DNA from: Patulibacter sp.
Lineage (GTDB): Bacteria > Actinomycetota > Thermoleophilia > Solirubrobacterales > Solirubrobacteraceae
DNA: 36,402 nt
NCBI GenBank assembly: GCA_015478825.1
Contig: JADMKN010000056.1
Coordinates: 1 to 36,402 of the forward strand
Direction: 5' to 3'
Shown: piece after piece, positions 18,721-26,773 of the stretch
How positions within the stretch are numbered: the first letter of the stretch is position 1
How the letters are laid out: every line of letters starts with the position of its first letter
Notes under the pieces: generated by a model
Database searches by the model: none
What the model was told of the DNA's origin: nothing
The model's input: only the letters and a program-made list of their open reading frames with translations
Position numbers and translations under genes: made by a program

Positions 18721-19728
18721 CTAGCCGGACGCGCTCGGCTCGGCGTTCTCGCTCGCCCGGTGCTCCTTGCCGGCGGCGATGACCTCCTTGAACGAGCGGA
18801 AGCCGAAAATCTTGACCAGGGCGAAGAAGCCGATGGCGAGGCACGTGACCCCGATCGCGATCTGCTGGCCGACCGAGTAGGCGGCGACCGTCGCGGCCGT
18901 CGCCGAGCCGGCGAAGACCTTGACCATGAACGCCTGCTGCACGCCCGCCCCGCCCGGCGTGAACGGCATCAGCGCCGCGACGGCGTTGATCGCGTGGACC
19001 AGCAGGACGTTCTGCACCGATCCGCCGACGTGGAACGCCTCGAGCAGCATCCAGAAGGCGGTCAGCCGGAACAGGTAGCCGGCGAACAGCACCAGCCAGA
19101 CCTCGCGGAAGAACCGCCGCCGGTCGCGCAGGATCACCACGCCCTGGCGGACCCGGGCCCAGAACCGCCGCGCCCGCTCCGACAGCACCGCGAACGCGAC
19201 CAGTCCGCCGACCGCGAGCACGGTCAGCACGAACAGCGTCGCCGAGAAGTTGGCGAACACGAACGACAGGTCGAACGCGTTGAGGCTGGCGAAGTCCGGC
19301 GGCTTCGGGAAGACGCCCTGCGTGAACGCGAAGATCAGGATCGGGATCGCGACCGTCAGGTCGAACACCGCCTCGACCATCATCGCCGCCGTCACCGCCG
19401 GGTACGTCGAGTTGGGGATCGAGGTCTTGACCAGGAAGACCTTGATCACGTCCCCACCACGCGCCGGGATCACGTTGTTGAAGCCGTAGGCGGCGATGTA
19501 CGCGCCCCAGATCCGCCGCCACTGGAAGGTCTCGGCGGGATACGCCGCCCGCAGCACGTTGAAGAACCCGCGGGAGCGGAACGTCAGGTAGACGACGAAG
19601 CACGTCAGCCCGATCAGCAGCGGGACGAGGTTGACGTTGGCGATGCTCGCGAAGAAGTCGCCGATCGCCCCGAAGACCTCGGAGATCCCGGCGAGCGGCG
19701 TCGGTGCTCCGGTTCGGGGGACGGACAC
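18721..19728 (-). CDS. Lysylphosphatidylglycerol synthase TM region / UPF0104-like integral membrane protein
   Basis: 335 aa; R-G--VIKVFLVK, MVEAVFDLTVAIPI, NAVAALMPFTPGGAGVQQAFMVKVF typical of this family. Confidence 0.85.
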   Translation of the reverse strand: MSVPRTGAPTPLAGISEVFGAIGDFFASIANVNLVPLLIGLTCFVVYLTFRSRGFFNVLRAAYPAETFQWRRIWGAYIAAYGFNNVIPARGGDVIKVFLVKTSIPNSTYPAVTAAMMVEAVFDLTVAIPILIFAFTQGVFPKPPDFASLNAFDLSFVFANFSATLFVLTVLAVGGLVAFAVLSERARRFWARVRQGVVILRDRRRFFREVWLVLFAGYLFRLTAFWMLLEAFHVGGSVQNVLLVHAINAVAALMPFTPGGAGVQQAFMVKVFAGSATAATVAAYSVGQQIAIGVTCLAIGFFALVKIFGFRSFKEVIAAGKEHRASENAEPSASG

Positions 19729-19782
19729 GGGTGCAGCCTACGATGATTGGAGCCCGGCCGCCCCGCCCGCTGGCCGCCCTGC

Positions 19783-20451
19783 CTACCCGAGCTCGACGAG
19801 CTCGACGCCGAGCAGATCCCAGATCAACGGGTCGTTGAGCGTCGGCACCACGTGGTGGGCGTCGAGCTCGACGCCCGGGTGGCTGAGCACGCCGACCACC
19901 GTCATCCCGGCGTCGCGCGCCGAGCGGACGCCGGTCGGGCTGTCCTCGACCGCGACGCACGTCTCGGGACGGACGCCGAGCGCTTCGGCGGCCGCGACGT
20001 AGATGTCCGGCGCGGGCTTCGGGCGCGGCACGTCGTCGGCGGTCAGCAGCACGTCGAACGTGTGCCCGTGCCCGGCGGCGACGAGCGCCTTCTCGGCGAA
20101 GCTGCGGGCGGCGTTGGTCGCCATCGCGATCGGCACGTCGTCGGCGTCGAGCGCCGCGACCAGCTCGGCGGCGCCCGGCATCACCGGGACGCCGTGGTCG
20201 AGCTCGGCGTGGACCAGCTCGGCCAGCTCCTCCAGGAGCCGGGACCCGTGGCCCGGCGCCTCGAGGAAGCGCTCGAGATGCCGCGACGCCTCGGCGAAGC
20301 TCGTGCCCAGCAGCTCGCGCTTGTGCTCGGGGCGCAGGATCTGGCCCCAGCGCGTGAACAACGCGGACTCCGCGCGCGACCATGCGTCCTCGGTCGCGAG
20401 GAAGGTCCCGTCGTTGTCGAAGATGACCGCCGCCGGCCGTGCCACGGTCAC
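19783..20451 (-). CDS. HAD superfamily hydrolase (beta-phosphoglucomutase/phosphatase-like)
   Basis: 222 aa; AVIFDNDGTFLATEDAW, MATNAARSFAEKAL, PKPAPDIYVAAAEALGV, VAVEDSPTGVRSARDAGMTVVGV. Confidence 0.92.
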   Translation of the reverse strand: MTVARPAAVIFDNDGTFLATEDAWSRAESALFTRWGQILRPEHKRELLGTSFAEASRHLERFLEAPGHGSRLLEELAELVHAELDHGVPVMPGAAELVAALDADDVPIAMATNAARSFAEKALVAAGHGHTFDVLLTADDVPRPKPAPDIYVAAAEALGVRPETCVAVEDSPTGVRSARDAGMTVVGVLSHPGVELDAHHVVPTLNDPLIWDLLGVELVELG

Positions 20452-20476
20452 GGCCCCTCGGCGGTACCCGCCACGC

Positions 20477-20953
20477 TCAGAACTCGACGCCGACGATCAG
20501 CGGCTTCGCGCCGCCGGTGATCCGCCACGGGGTCTCCGGCTCGTACAGCGCGCCAAGACCCTCGGACTTCATCAGCGCGAACTCGATCGCCTCGCCACCC
20601 TCGGGGGTCACCACGACCGTGGCCGTCTCGCCGTCGTCCGCGGTGACCTCGTAGTCGAGATCCTTGACCGAGGCGACGTCGCGGACCGGCTCGCCGCCGG
20701 AGATCAGTCCGGAGAGCTCCATCGCCATGCGGCAGTTCGCGCCCTCGCTGGCGCCGGCGACCAGCTCGCCCTGCGCCTCGACGGTCATGAAGTCGCAAGC
20801 GCGTTGACCGTTCTTCTGGGACAGCGCCTCCGAGAGGAAGTCGCGGACGGCCGTCTGCGGTTCGTCCTTCTGGAAGGTGGTTCCGCCGCAGCCCGTCACC
20901 GCAAGGGCAAGGACCGCCGCCGTGGCGAGGGAGAACACGCGAGTCGAACGCAT
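20477..20953 (-). CDS. Predicted lipoprotein of unknown function
   Basis: ATG 20953: MRSTRVFSLATAAVLALAVTGCGGTTFQKDEPQTAVRDFLSEALSQKNGQRACDFM; lipobox AVTGC. Confidence 0.82.
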   Translation of the reverse strand: MRSTRVFSLATAAVLALAVTGCGGTTFQKDEPQTAVRDFLSEALSQKNGQRACDFMTVEAQGELVAGASEGANCRMAMELSGLISGGEPVRDVASVKDLDYEVTADDGETATVVVTPEGGEAIEFALMKSEGLGALYEPETPWRITGGAKPLIVGVEF

Positions 20954-21084
20954 CACGCGTTGATTCTGACGCCTGAGACGTTCTGACGCATCCTCGTTCC
21001 GCGCCTGGCCCGCGGGATGGCCGCGAAACCCCGTCGACACGGGCGATTCGGCGTGTCGAGCGACGGTCTGCGACGATCGCGGCG

Positions 21085-21759
21085 ATGGCCCGCGCGACGC
21101 CCGATCACCGCCCTCGACCGGTAGCCGGGCCGCGGATCGCGCCGGATCTGGCGCCGTTCTCGCTCGACGACGGCGTCGCCCACGACGACCGTCTGTCCGA
21201 CGTCGCGATGGGCGGGTCGCTGCCCGCCGGAACGTTCGCTCGCGGGGTTCAGATCGAGGCGGCGCGGGCCGAGCAGGTCGACCTGGCGGGCGCGCGGATG
21301 CCCGGCATCGCCCTGGTCGACGTCGAGCTGCGGGCCGCGAACCTGGCCAACGCCGACCTGCGGTCCGCGTCGCTGCGGCGGGTCGCGATCGTGCGGGGGC
21401 GGCTGACCGGAATCCAGTGGTCCGGCGCGCGGCTCGACGACGTGCGCTTCGACGGCTGCCAGATCGACCTGGCGGCGTTCACCGGCTGCGAGCTGCGCCG
21501 CGTGGAGTTCCACGACTGCCGGCTCGTCGGCAGCGACTTCCAGGACCTGAACGCGCAGGACGTCACGTTCGCCGACTGCGACCTGTCCGACATCGACCTG
21601 ACCGGTGCGCGGTTCACCCGCACCGAGATGCAGCGCTGCACGCTCGACGGGATCCGCTCGCTGGAGCGGCTGCGCGGCGTCGGCATGCGCTGGGAGGACG
21701 TGCTCGCGTCGGCAGGGGCGTTCGCGGGAGCGATCGGCGTGCGGCTGATCGACGGCTGA
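21085..21759 (+). CDS. Pentapeptide repeat protein
   Basis: 224 aa; repeated A(D/N)L/F-x-x pattern (LRAANLANADLRSASLRRVAI...ARLDDVRFDGCQIDLAAFTGCELRRVEFHDCRLVGSDF). Confidence 0.88.
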   Translation: MARATPDHRPRPVAGPRIAPDLAPFSLDDGVAHDDRLSDVAMGGSLPAGTFARGVQIEAARAEQVDLAGARMPGIALVDVELRAANLANADLRSASLRRVAIVRGRLTGIQWSGARLDDVRFDGCQIDLAAFTGCELRRVEFHDCRLVGSDFQDLNAQDVTFADCDLSDIDLTGARFTRTEMQRCTLDGIRSLERLRGVGMRWEDVLASAGAFAGAIGVRLIDG

Positions 21760-21809
21760 TCGCCTGGCCGCAGCGAGCCGCCGGAACCGACCCGACACAA
21801 TCGCCGGAC

Positions 21810-23252
21810 GTGTCCCGGTACCTGAGCAACCCGAAGTTCACCGTCAGCGTCGTCTTCGTCGCGGCGATGTTCATGAGCATCCTCGACTCGACGATCGTCA
21901 ACGTCGCGCTGCCGTCGATCAGCCGCGACTTCGACGCCTCGATCTCCGCCGCCGGGGTCGTCGCCTCCGGCTACCTCGTCAGCCTGGCGGTCTTCATCCC
22001 CGCGTCGGGTTGGCTTGGCGACCGCTTCGGCACGCGCCGGGTCTTCCTGCTGGCGTTGCTGGCGTTCGTGGTCGCCTCGGCGCTCTGCGGCGCCGCCGGC
22101 AGTCTCGGCCAGCTCGTGCTGTTCCGCATCTTCCAGGGCGCGGCGGGCGGGATGATGATCCCGGTCGGGATGGCGATGCTCTACCGCGTCTTCCCGCAGG
22201 ACGAGCGGGTCGCCGCGTCGCGGGTGCTGATCGTGCCGACCGCCGCCGCCCCCGCGCTCGGTCCGGTGCTCGGCGGGATCCTCGTCGAGCACCTCTCCTG
22301 GCACTGGGCCTTCCTGATCAACGTGCCGGTCGGGCTGCTGGCGGTCGCGTTCGGCCTGCGCTTCCTGCCCCGCGACGTGCCCGGTCGCCCGGGGACGTTC
22401 GACGGCCTGGGCTTCGTGCTCGCCGGCGCCGGGCTCGGGCTGGCGATGTTCGCGATCTCCGAAGGCCCGGGTCAGGGCTGGGCCTCGGCGCAGATCGTGG
22501 CGAGCGGCGTCGTCGGCGTGACGTTGCTCGCCCTGCTGGTGCCGTGGGAGTTGCGGAGCGCGGCGCCCCTGCTGGACCTGCGCCTGCTGCGCGAGCGGAT
22601 GTTCCGCCGCTCGTTCCTGATCCTCGTCCCGTCGACGGCGGGCTTCCTCGGACTGCTCTACGCCTTCCCGCAGCTCCAGCAGGAAGGGCTGGGCCGTTCG
22701 GCGATGACCAGCGGGCTGCTGACCTTCCCCGAGGCGATCGGCGTGATGGCCGGATCGCAGGTGGCGTCGCGGCTCTACCCGCGCGTCGGGCCGCGACGCC
22801 TGATCAGCGGCGGGGCGGTCGGCGTCGCGATCGGCGCGCTGCTGCTGACCCGGGTCACCGGCGCAACGCCCGACGCGCTGGTCGTCGTGCTGATGCTCGG
22901 GATCGGCCTGTCGATGTCGGCGGTGTTCATGCCGATCAACGTCGTGCCCTTCGCCAACATCTCCAACGCGGCGACCAGCCAGGCGTCGAGCATCTTCAAC
23001 GCCCTACGCCAGACCGGCGCGGCGCTCGGCGTCGCCTTGCTCGCGACGACGATCGCGCTGGTGGGCCCGGTCGCGGTCGGAGCCGGCGGCGGGCCGGGCG
23101 GAGAAGCGGGGGGCAGGGCGGGCGTTCCGATCCCCAACCTGGACGCCTACCACGCGGCCTTCTTCGTCGCGGCCGGCTTGATGCTGCTCGCGGCCCTGAT
23201 GGCGCTGCGGATCCGCGACGCCGATGCGACATCGACCTATCGACGGGTCTGA
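21810..23252 (+). CDS. MFS transporter, DHA2 (EmrB/QacA-like) family
   Basis: From GTG 21810: NPKFTVSVVFVAAMFMSILDSTIVNVALPSISRDFD..., GWLGDRFGTRRVFLLAL, ALGPVLGGILVEHLSWHWAFLINVPVG. Confidence 0.93.
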   Translation: MSRYLSNPKFTVSVVFVAAMFMSILDSTIVNVALPSISRDFDASISAAGVVASGYLVSLAVFIPASGWLGDRFGTRRVFLLALLAFVVASALCGAAGSLGQLVLFRIFQGAAGGMMIPVGMAMLYRVFPQDERVAASRVLIVPTAAAPALGPVLGGILVEHLSWHWAFLINVPVGLLAVAFGLRFLPRDVPGRPGTFDGLGFVLAGAGLGLAMFAISEGPGQGWASAQIVASGVVGVTLLALLVPWELRSAAPLLDLRLLRERMFRRSFLILVPSTAGFLGLLYAFPQLQQEGLGRSAMTSGLLTFPEAIGVMAGSQVASRLYPRVGPRRLISGGAVGVAIGALLLTRVTGATPDALVVVLMLGIGLSMSAVFMPINVVPFANISNAATSQASSIFNALRQTGAALGVALLATTIALVGPVAVGAGGGPGGEAGGRAGVPIPNLDAYHAAFFVAAGLMLLAALMALRIRDADATSTYRRV

Positions 23253-23278
23253 CCCCGGAATCCGGCATACTTCGTTGC

Positions 23279-23896
23279 ATGCGCAAGGACTTTGATCCGG
23301 CGAACCGGTCGGCCGGCGACTTCTACCGCCTGATGACCGCGGTGATCGTCCCGCGGCCGATCGCCTGGGTCGCGTCGACCTCGGCCGACGGAATCGACAA
23401 CCTGGCGCCGCACTCGCTGTTCACGATCTCGTCGACCGCTCCGCCGGTCGTCCAGTTCACGTCGGTCGGGACCAAGGACACGCTGCGCAACGTGCTGGCG
23501 ACCCGCGAGTTCACGATCAACCTGGCCCCCGAGTCGCTGTTCGAGCAGATCAACGCGACCGGCACCGACTACCCGGCCGACCACAGCGAGTTCGATGCGG
23601 TCGGCCTGACCCGCGAGCCGAGCCGCCGGGTGGCGGTGCCACGCGTCGCGGAGTCGCCGGTGGCGATCGAGTGCGAATTGCACCACACGGTCGGATTCGG
23701 CACGTCGACGGTGGTCTTCGGACGGGTGCTGCACCTCGCGATCGCCGCGGACGCGATGGCCGACGACGACCTGCCGTCGATCGACCGGCTGGCGCCGTTG
23801 TCCCGGCTCGGCCGCAACGAGTGGGGCACGACCCGCGAAGTCCGCTCGATCGACCGGATCCGGTTCAGCGACCTCGGCGACGCGGCGAACGACTGA
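23279..23896 (+). CDS. Flavin reductase family protein (FMN-binding)
   Basis: From ATG 23279: DFYRLMTAVIVPRPIAWVASTSADGIDNLAPHSLFTISSTAPPVVQFTSVG. Confidence 0.92.
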   Translation: MRKDFDPANRSAGDFYRLMTAVIVPRPIAWVASTSADGIDNLAPHSLFTISSTAPPVVQFTSVGTKDTLRNVLATREFTINLAPESLFEQINATGTDYPADHSEFDAVGLTREPSRRVAVPRVAESPVAIECELHHTVGFGTSTVVFGRVLHLAIAADAMADDDLPSIDRLAPLSRLGRNEWGTTREVRSIDRIRFSDLGDAAND

Positions 23897-23910
23897 CCAC
23901 GGCGGGGCGC

Positions 23911-24208
23911 GCCAGCCCCCACGATCGGCTTCTCGATCCGCGGCCGCGTCCGAGATACCACGAACGTGGGCCGTAGCCCCCACGATCGCCCCCACGATCC
24001 GGGGCGCGGGCGAGATACCACGATCGTGGGGCCCAGCCCCCACGATCGACCCCTCGATCGGTGGCGCGGTCGAGATACCACGAACGTGGGCCGTAGTCCC
24101 CTCGATCGCCCCCTCGATCCGGGGCGCGGTCGAGATGCCCGGAACGTGGGGCCCAGCCCCCAGGATCGCCCTCTCGATCCGGGGCGCGGGCGAGATACCA
24201 CGAACGTG
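23911..24208. repeat. Intergenic tandem repeat, about five ~60-bp units with alternating subtypes
   Basis: GGGGCGCGGNCGAGATACCACGAACGTGGG... recurs at 60-bp spacing (unit starts about 23941, 24001, 24061, 24121, 24181) with a partial first unit; subtypes carry CCGTAG or GCCCAG at unit positions 31-36. Confidence 0.95.
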
Positions 24209-24260
24209 CCCCACCCCGTCCAGCGGGCCCGAGAGGCCGAGGGGCCATACCCTTGACGGC

Positions 24261-25001
24261 ATGATCGTCCGCACCCCCGAGGAACTCGACGGCCTGAAGC
24301 GCGCGGGGGCCCTGGTCGCCGAGACCATCCGGCGGATGCGCGACGCGGTCGCCCCCGGCGTCACGACCGCCGAGCTGGATCTGGTCGCCGCGCGATGCTT
24401 CCACGAGCACGGCGCGGAATCAGGTCCGATGGAGACCTACTCGTTCCCCGGATCGACCTGCATCTCGGTCAACGACGAGGTCGTGCACGGGATCCCCGGC
24501 GGACGCAAGCTGCAGGAGGGCGACCTGGTGACGCTCGACGTCACGCCCTCGTTGCACGGGTTCTTCGCCGACGCGGCAGTGACCGTCGGCGTCGGGGAGA
24601 TCAGCGAGGAGGCCCAGCGGCTGCTCGACGTCGCCGACCAGTGCCTGGAGGCCGCGTTGGCGGCCGCCGTCGCGGGGACGCCGGTGCGGACGATCGGCGC
24701 CACGGTCCAGGCGACCGCCGCGATGCACGGCGCGAAGCCGTTCGCCGAGCTCTGCGGACACGGGATCGGTCGCCAGCTCCACGAGGAGCCGGACGTGCCG
24801 AACGTCGACATGCCGGCCCTGACCACCCCGCTCGCCGAGGGCCTGGTCCTGGCGATCGAGCCGATGCTGACCTTCGGCGCCCCCGCGCTGGTCGAGCGTG
24901 ACGACGAGTGGACGATCGCCACCGCCGACGGCGCGCTCTCGGTCCACGTCGAGCACACCGTGGTGATCCAGAACGGCGCGCCGATCGTCTTGACGGCCTA
25001 G
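24261..25001 (+). CDS. map: Methionine aminopeptidase, type I
   Basis: MIVRTPEELDGLKRAGALVAETIRRMRDAVAPGVTTAELD..., CISVNDEVVHGIPGGRKLQEGDLVTLDV, CGHGIGRQLHEEPDVPN, EHTVVI. Confidence 0.96.
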   Translation: MIVRTPEELDGLKRAGALVAETIRRMRDAVAPGVTTAELDLVAARCFHEHGAESGPMETYSFPGSTCISVNDEVVHGIPGGRKLQEGDLVTLDVTPSLHGFFADAAVTVGVGEISEEAQRLLDVADQCLEAALAAAVAGTPVRTIGATVQATAAMHGAKPFAELCGHGIGRQLHEEPDVPNVDMPALTTPLAEGLVLAIEPMLTFGAPALVERDDEWTIATADGALSVHVEHTVVIQNGAPIVLTA

Positions 25002-25475
25002 TCAGCCCTGCAACCGATCCAGGGCCGCGAGCACCTTCTCGTCGTGCGCCTTCGGCGTGATCTTCGCGAAGACCTCGGCGACGTTCCCGTCGGGGTCGAC
25101 GATCACCGTCGAGCGTGACGCGCCCCAGTACTTGCGGCCGTACATCGACTTCTCGACCCAGGTGCCGTAGAGGTCGCAGACCGCGTGGTCCTCGTCGCCG
25201 AGCAGCGTGAAGTTCAGTTCCTGCTTCTCGACGAACGTCGCGACCTTGTCGACCGGGTCGGGCGAGATCCCCAGCACCCGCGCCCCACGCTCGGCGTAGG
25301 CATCCTCGTTGTCGCGGATCGAGCAGGCCTGCGTCGTGCATCCGGGGGTCGAAGCCTTCGGATAGAAGTAGACGACGACCCACTGTCCTCGCAGCTCCGA
25401 CAGCGAAACCGACGATCCGTCGGCGGCGGGCAGGGTGAAGTCGGGCGCGGGCTGACCAATCTCGGGGAGCGGCAC
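25002..25475 (-). CDS. bcp: Peroxiredoxin, BCP/PrxQ family
   Basis: From GTG 25475: PLPEIGQPAPDFTLPAADGSSVSLSELRGQWVVVYFYPKASTPGCTTQACSIRD. Confidence 0.92.
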   Translation of the reverse strand: MPLPEIGQPAPDFTLPAADGSSVSLSELRGQWVVVYFYPKASTPGCTTQACSIRDNEDAYAERGARVLGISPDPVDKVATFVEKQELNFTLLGDEDHAVCDLYGTWVEKSMYGRKYWGASRSTVIVDPDGNVAEVFAKITPKAHDEKVLAALDRLQG

Positions 25476-25645
25476 GGTGGTCTCCTGGTCGAGGGACGGG
25501 CGGAGCGCCCATCGTCCCAGACCGCGCCCCACCCCACTTCGGCGGTCTGCCGTGCGGTTCTTCCCCTTCACGGACGCAAACTGCACACCGGTGCTTGCCA
25601 CCGCTGCGCGGCGGCCTTCGCCGCGGCCCGGCTATCGTCGGCCCC

Positions 25646-26677
25646 ATGCCCTCCTCCCCGCTGATGCGTGCCGTCGTCGCCCTCGCCCCGGGGGATCCCG
25701 ACGTCCTGGAGGTCCGCGAGGTGCCGCGACCGGAGCCGAGCGCGGGCGAGGTGCTGATCCGGGTCGCCGCAGCGGGGATCAATCCGGTGGACGCAAAGAC
25801 GCGGAGCGGGGCGGGCGCGGGGAAGTTCCTCGACGAGCTGCGTCCGGCGTCCGCCGACCTGGCCGCGGCCCTCGCCCGCGACGGCGCCGAGCCGACCACC
25901 CCCACGGGCGGCGGCTTCCCCTGGGTCCCCGGCTGGGACGTCGCGGGCACCGTCGAGGCGGTCGGCTTCGGCGTCAGCCGGTTCGCCGCCGGCGACCGCG
26001 TCTGCGGGCTGGTCGGGTTCCCCCGTGCCGCAGGGACCTACGCCGAATACGTCGTCGCCCACGTCAGCCAGCTCAGCCGCTCGCCGCGCTCGCTGACCGA
26101 CATCGAGTCCGCCGCGCTGCCGCTCGCCGGGCTGACCGCCTGGCAGGCGATGGCCGACGCGGGCGACCTGGAGACCAACCGGCGCGTGGTGATCACCGGC
26201 GCGTCCGGCGGGGTCGGGCACATCGCCGTGCAGGTCGCGGCGGACCTCGGGGCTCACGTGATCGCGGTGACGTCCACCGAGAACGTCGACTTCGTCCGTG
26301 GACTCGGCGCGGCCGAGGTACTCAACCGGACCCACGGCGACTGGACGGAGCAGCTCGACGCCCCGGTGGACCTGGTCGTCGACGGGTCGGGCCACGACCT
26401 GCGAGCGGCCGCCTACGCCACGCTCGTGCCCGGCGGGCGATTCGTCTCGCTGGTGTCGTCGGCGCGCGGCGAGCCGACCCCCGACACGATCCTCGCGCCT
26501 CGGGTCTTCGTCGCTCCCGACGGGCTCGAGCTGCAGCTCCTGACCGGGACCATCGAGCGCGGGATGCTGCGGCCCCACGTCTCGGCGACCTTCCCGCTCG
26601 AGCAGGCGGCCGAGGCCCACCGCCAGATCGAGTCGGGCACGACCCGCGGCAAGATCGTGCTGACCGTCGGCGACTGA
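25646..26677 (+). CDS. NADP-dependent zinc-type/quinone oxidoreductase (MDR superfamily)
   Basis: MRAVVALAPGDPDVLEVREVPRPEPSAGEVLIRVAAAGINPVDAKTR..., VVITGASGGVGHIAVQVAADLGAHVIAVTS, GKIVLTV. Confidence 0.93.
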   Translation: MPSSPLMRAVVALAPGDPDVLEVREVPRPEPSAGEVLIRVAAAGINPVDAKTRSGAGAGKFLDELRPASADLAAALARDGAEPTTPTGGGFPWVPGWDVAGTVEAVGFGVSRFAAGDRVCGLVGFPRAAGTYAEYVVAHVSQLSRSPRSLTDIESAALPLAGLTAWQAMADAGDLETNRRVVITGASGGVGHIAVQVAADLGAHVIAVTSTENVDFVRGLGAAEVLNRTHGDWTEQLDAPVDLVVDGSGHDLRAAAYATLVPGGRFVSLVSSARGEPTPDTILAPRVFVAPDGLELQLLTGTIERGMLRPHVSATFPLEQAAEAHRQIESGTTRGKIVLTVGD

Positions 26678-26773
26678 CCGTCGCGCTCCGCGTCACCTTG
26701 TGTACCTCCGCGGTACCGCGGGCGACGCGCCAGGGCGGGCCGGCCCAGCCGCGTTCGCCACACCCAGCGTCGG

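Noticed and set aside
21085-21759. Qnr-type quinolone-resistance protein
   Set aside because: Pentapeptide repeats are clear, but these proteins have diverse roles; nothing here specifically indicates gyrase protection.
23911-24208. CRISPR array
   Set aside because: Units are contiguous and similar throughout, with no unique spacers, and no cas genes nearby.
23966-24256. 96-aa 20-residue-repeat protein encoded by the tandem repeat (plus frame), or the antisense repeat ORFs 23569-24201, 23237-24364 and 23865-24410
   Set aside because: A 60-bp period keeps several frames open at once on both strands; the first unit is shifted by one base, no plausible start/RBS, and no family resemblance.
26708-26721. 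14-bp palindrome CCGCGGTACCGCGG between convergent genes
   Set aside because: Perfect but short and GC-rich; such palindromes are expected in this composition, and no promoter is adjacent. At most a weak terminator.
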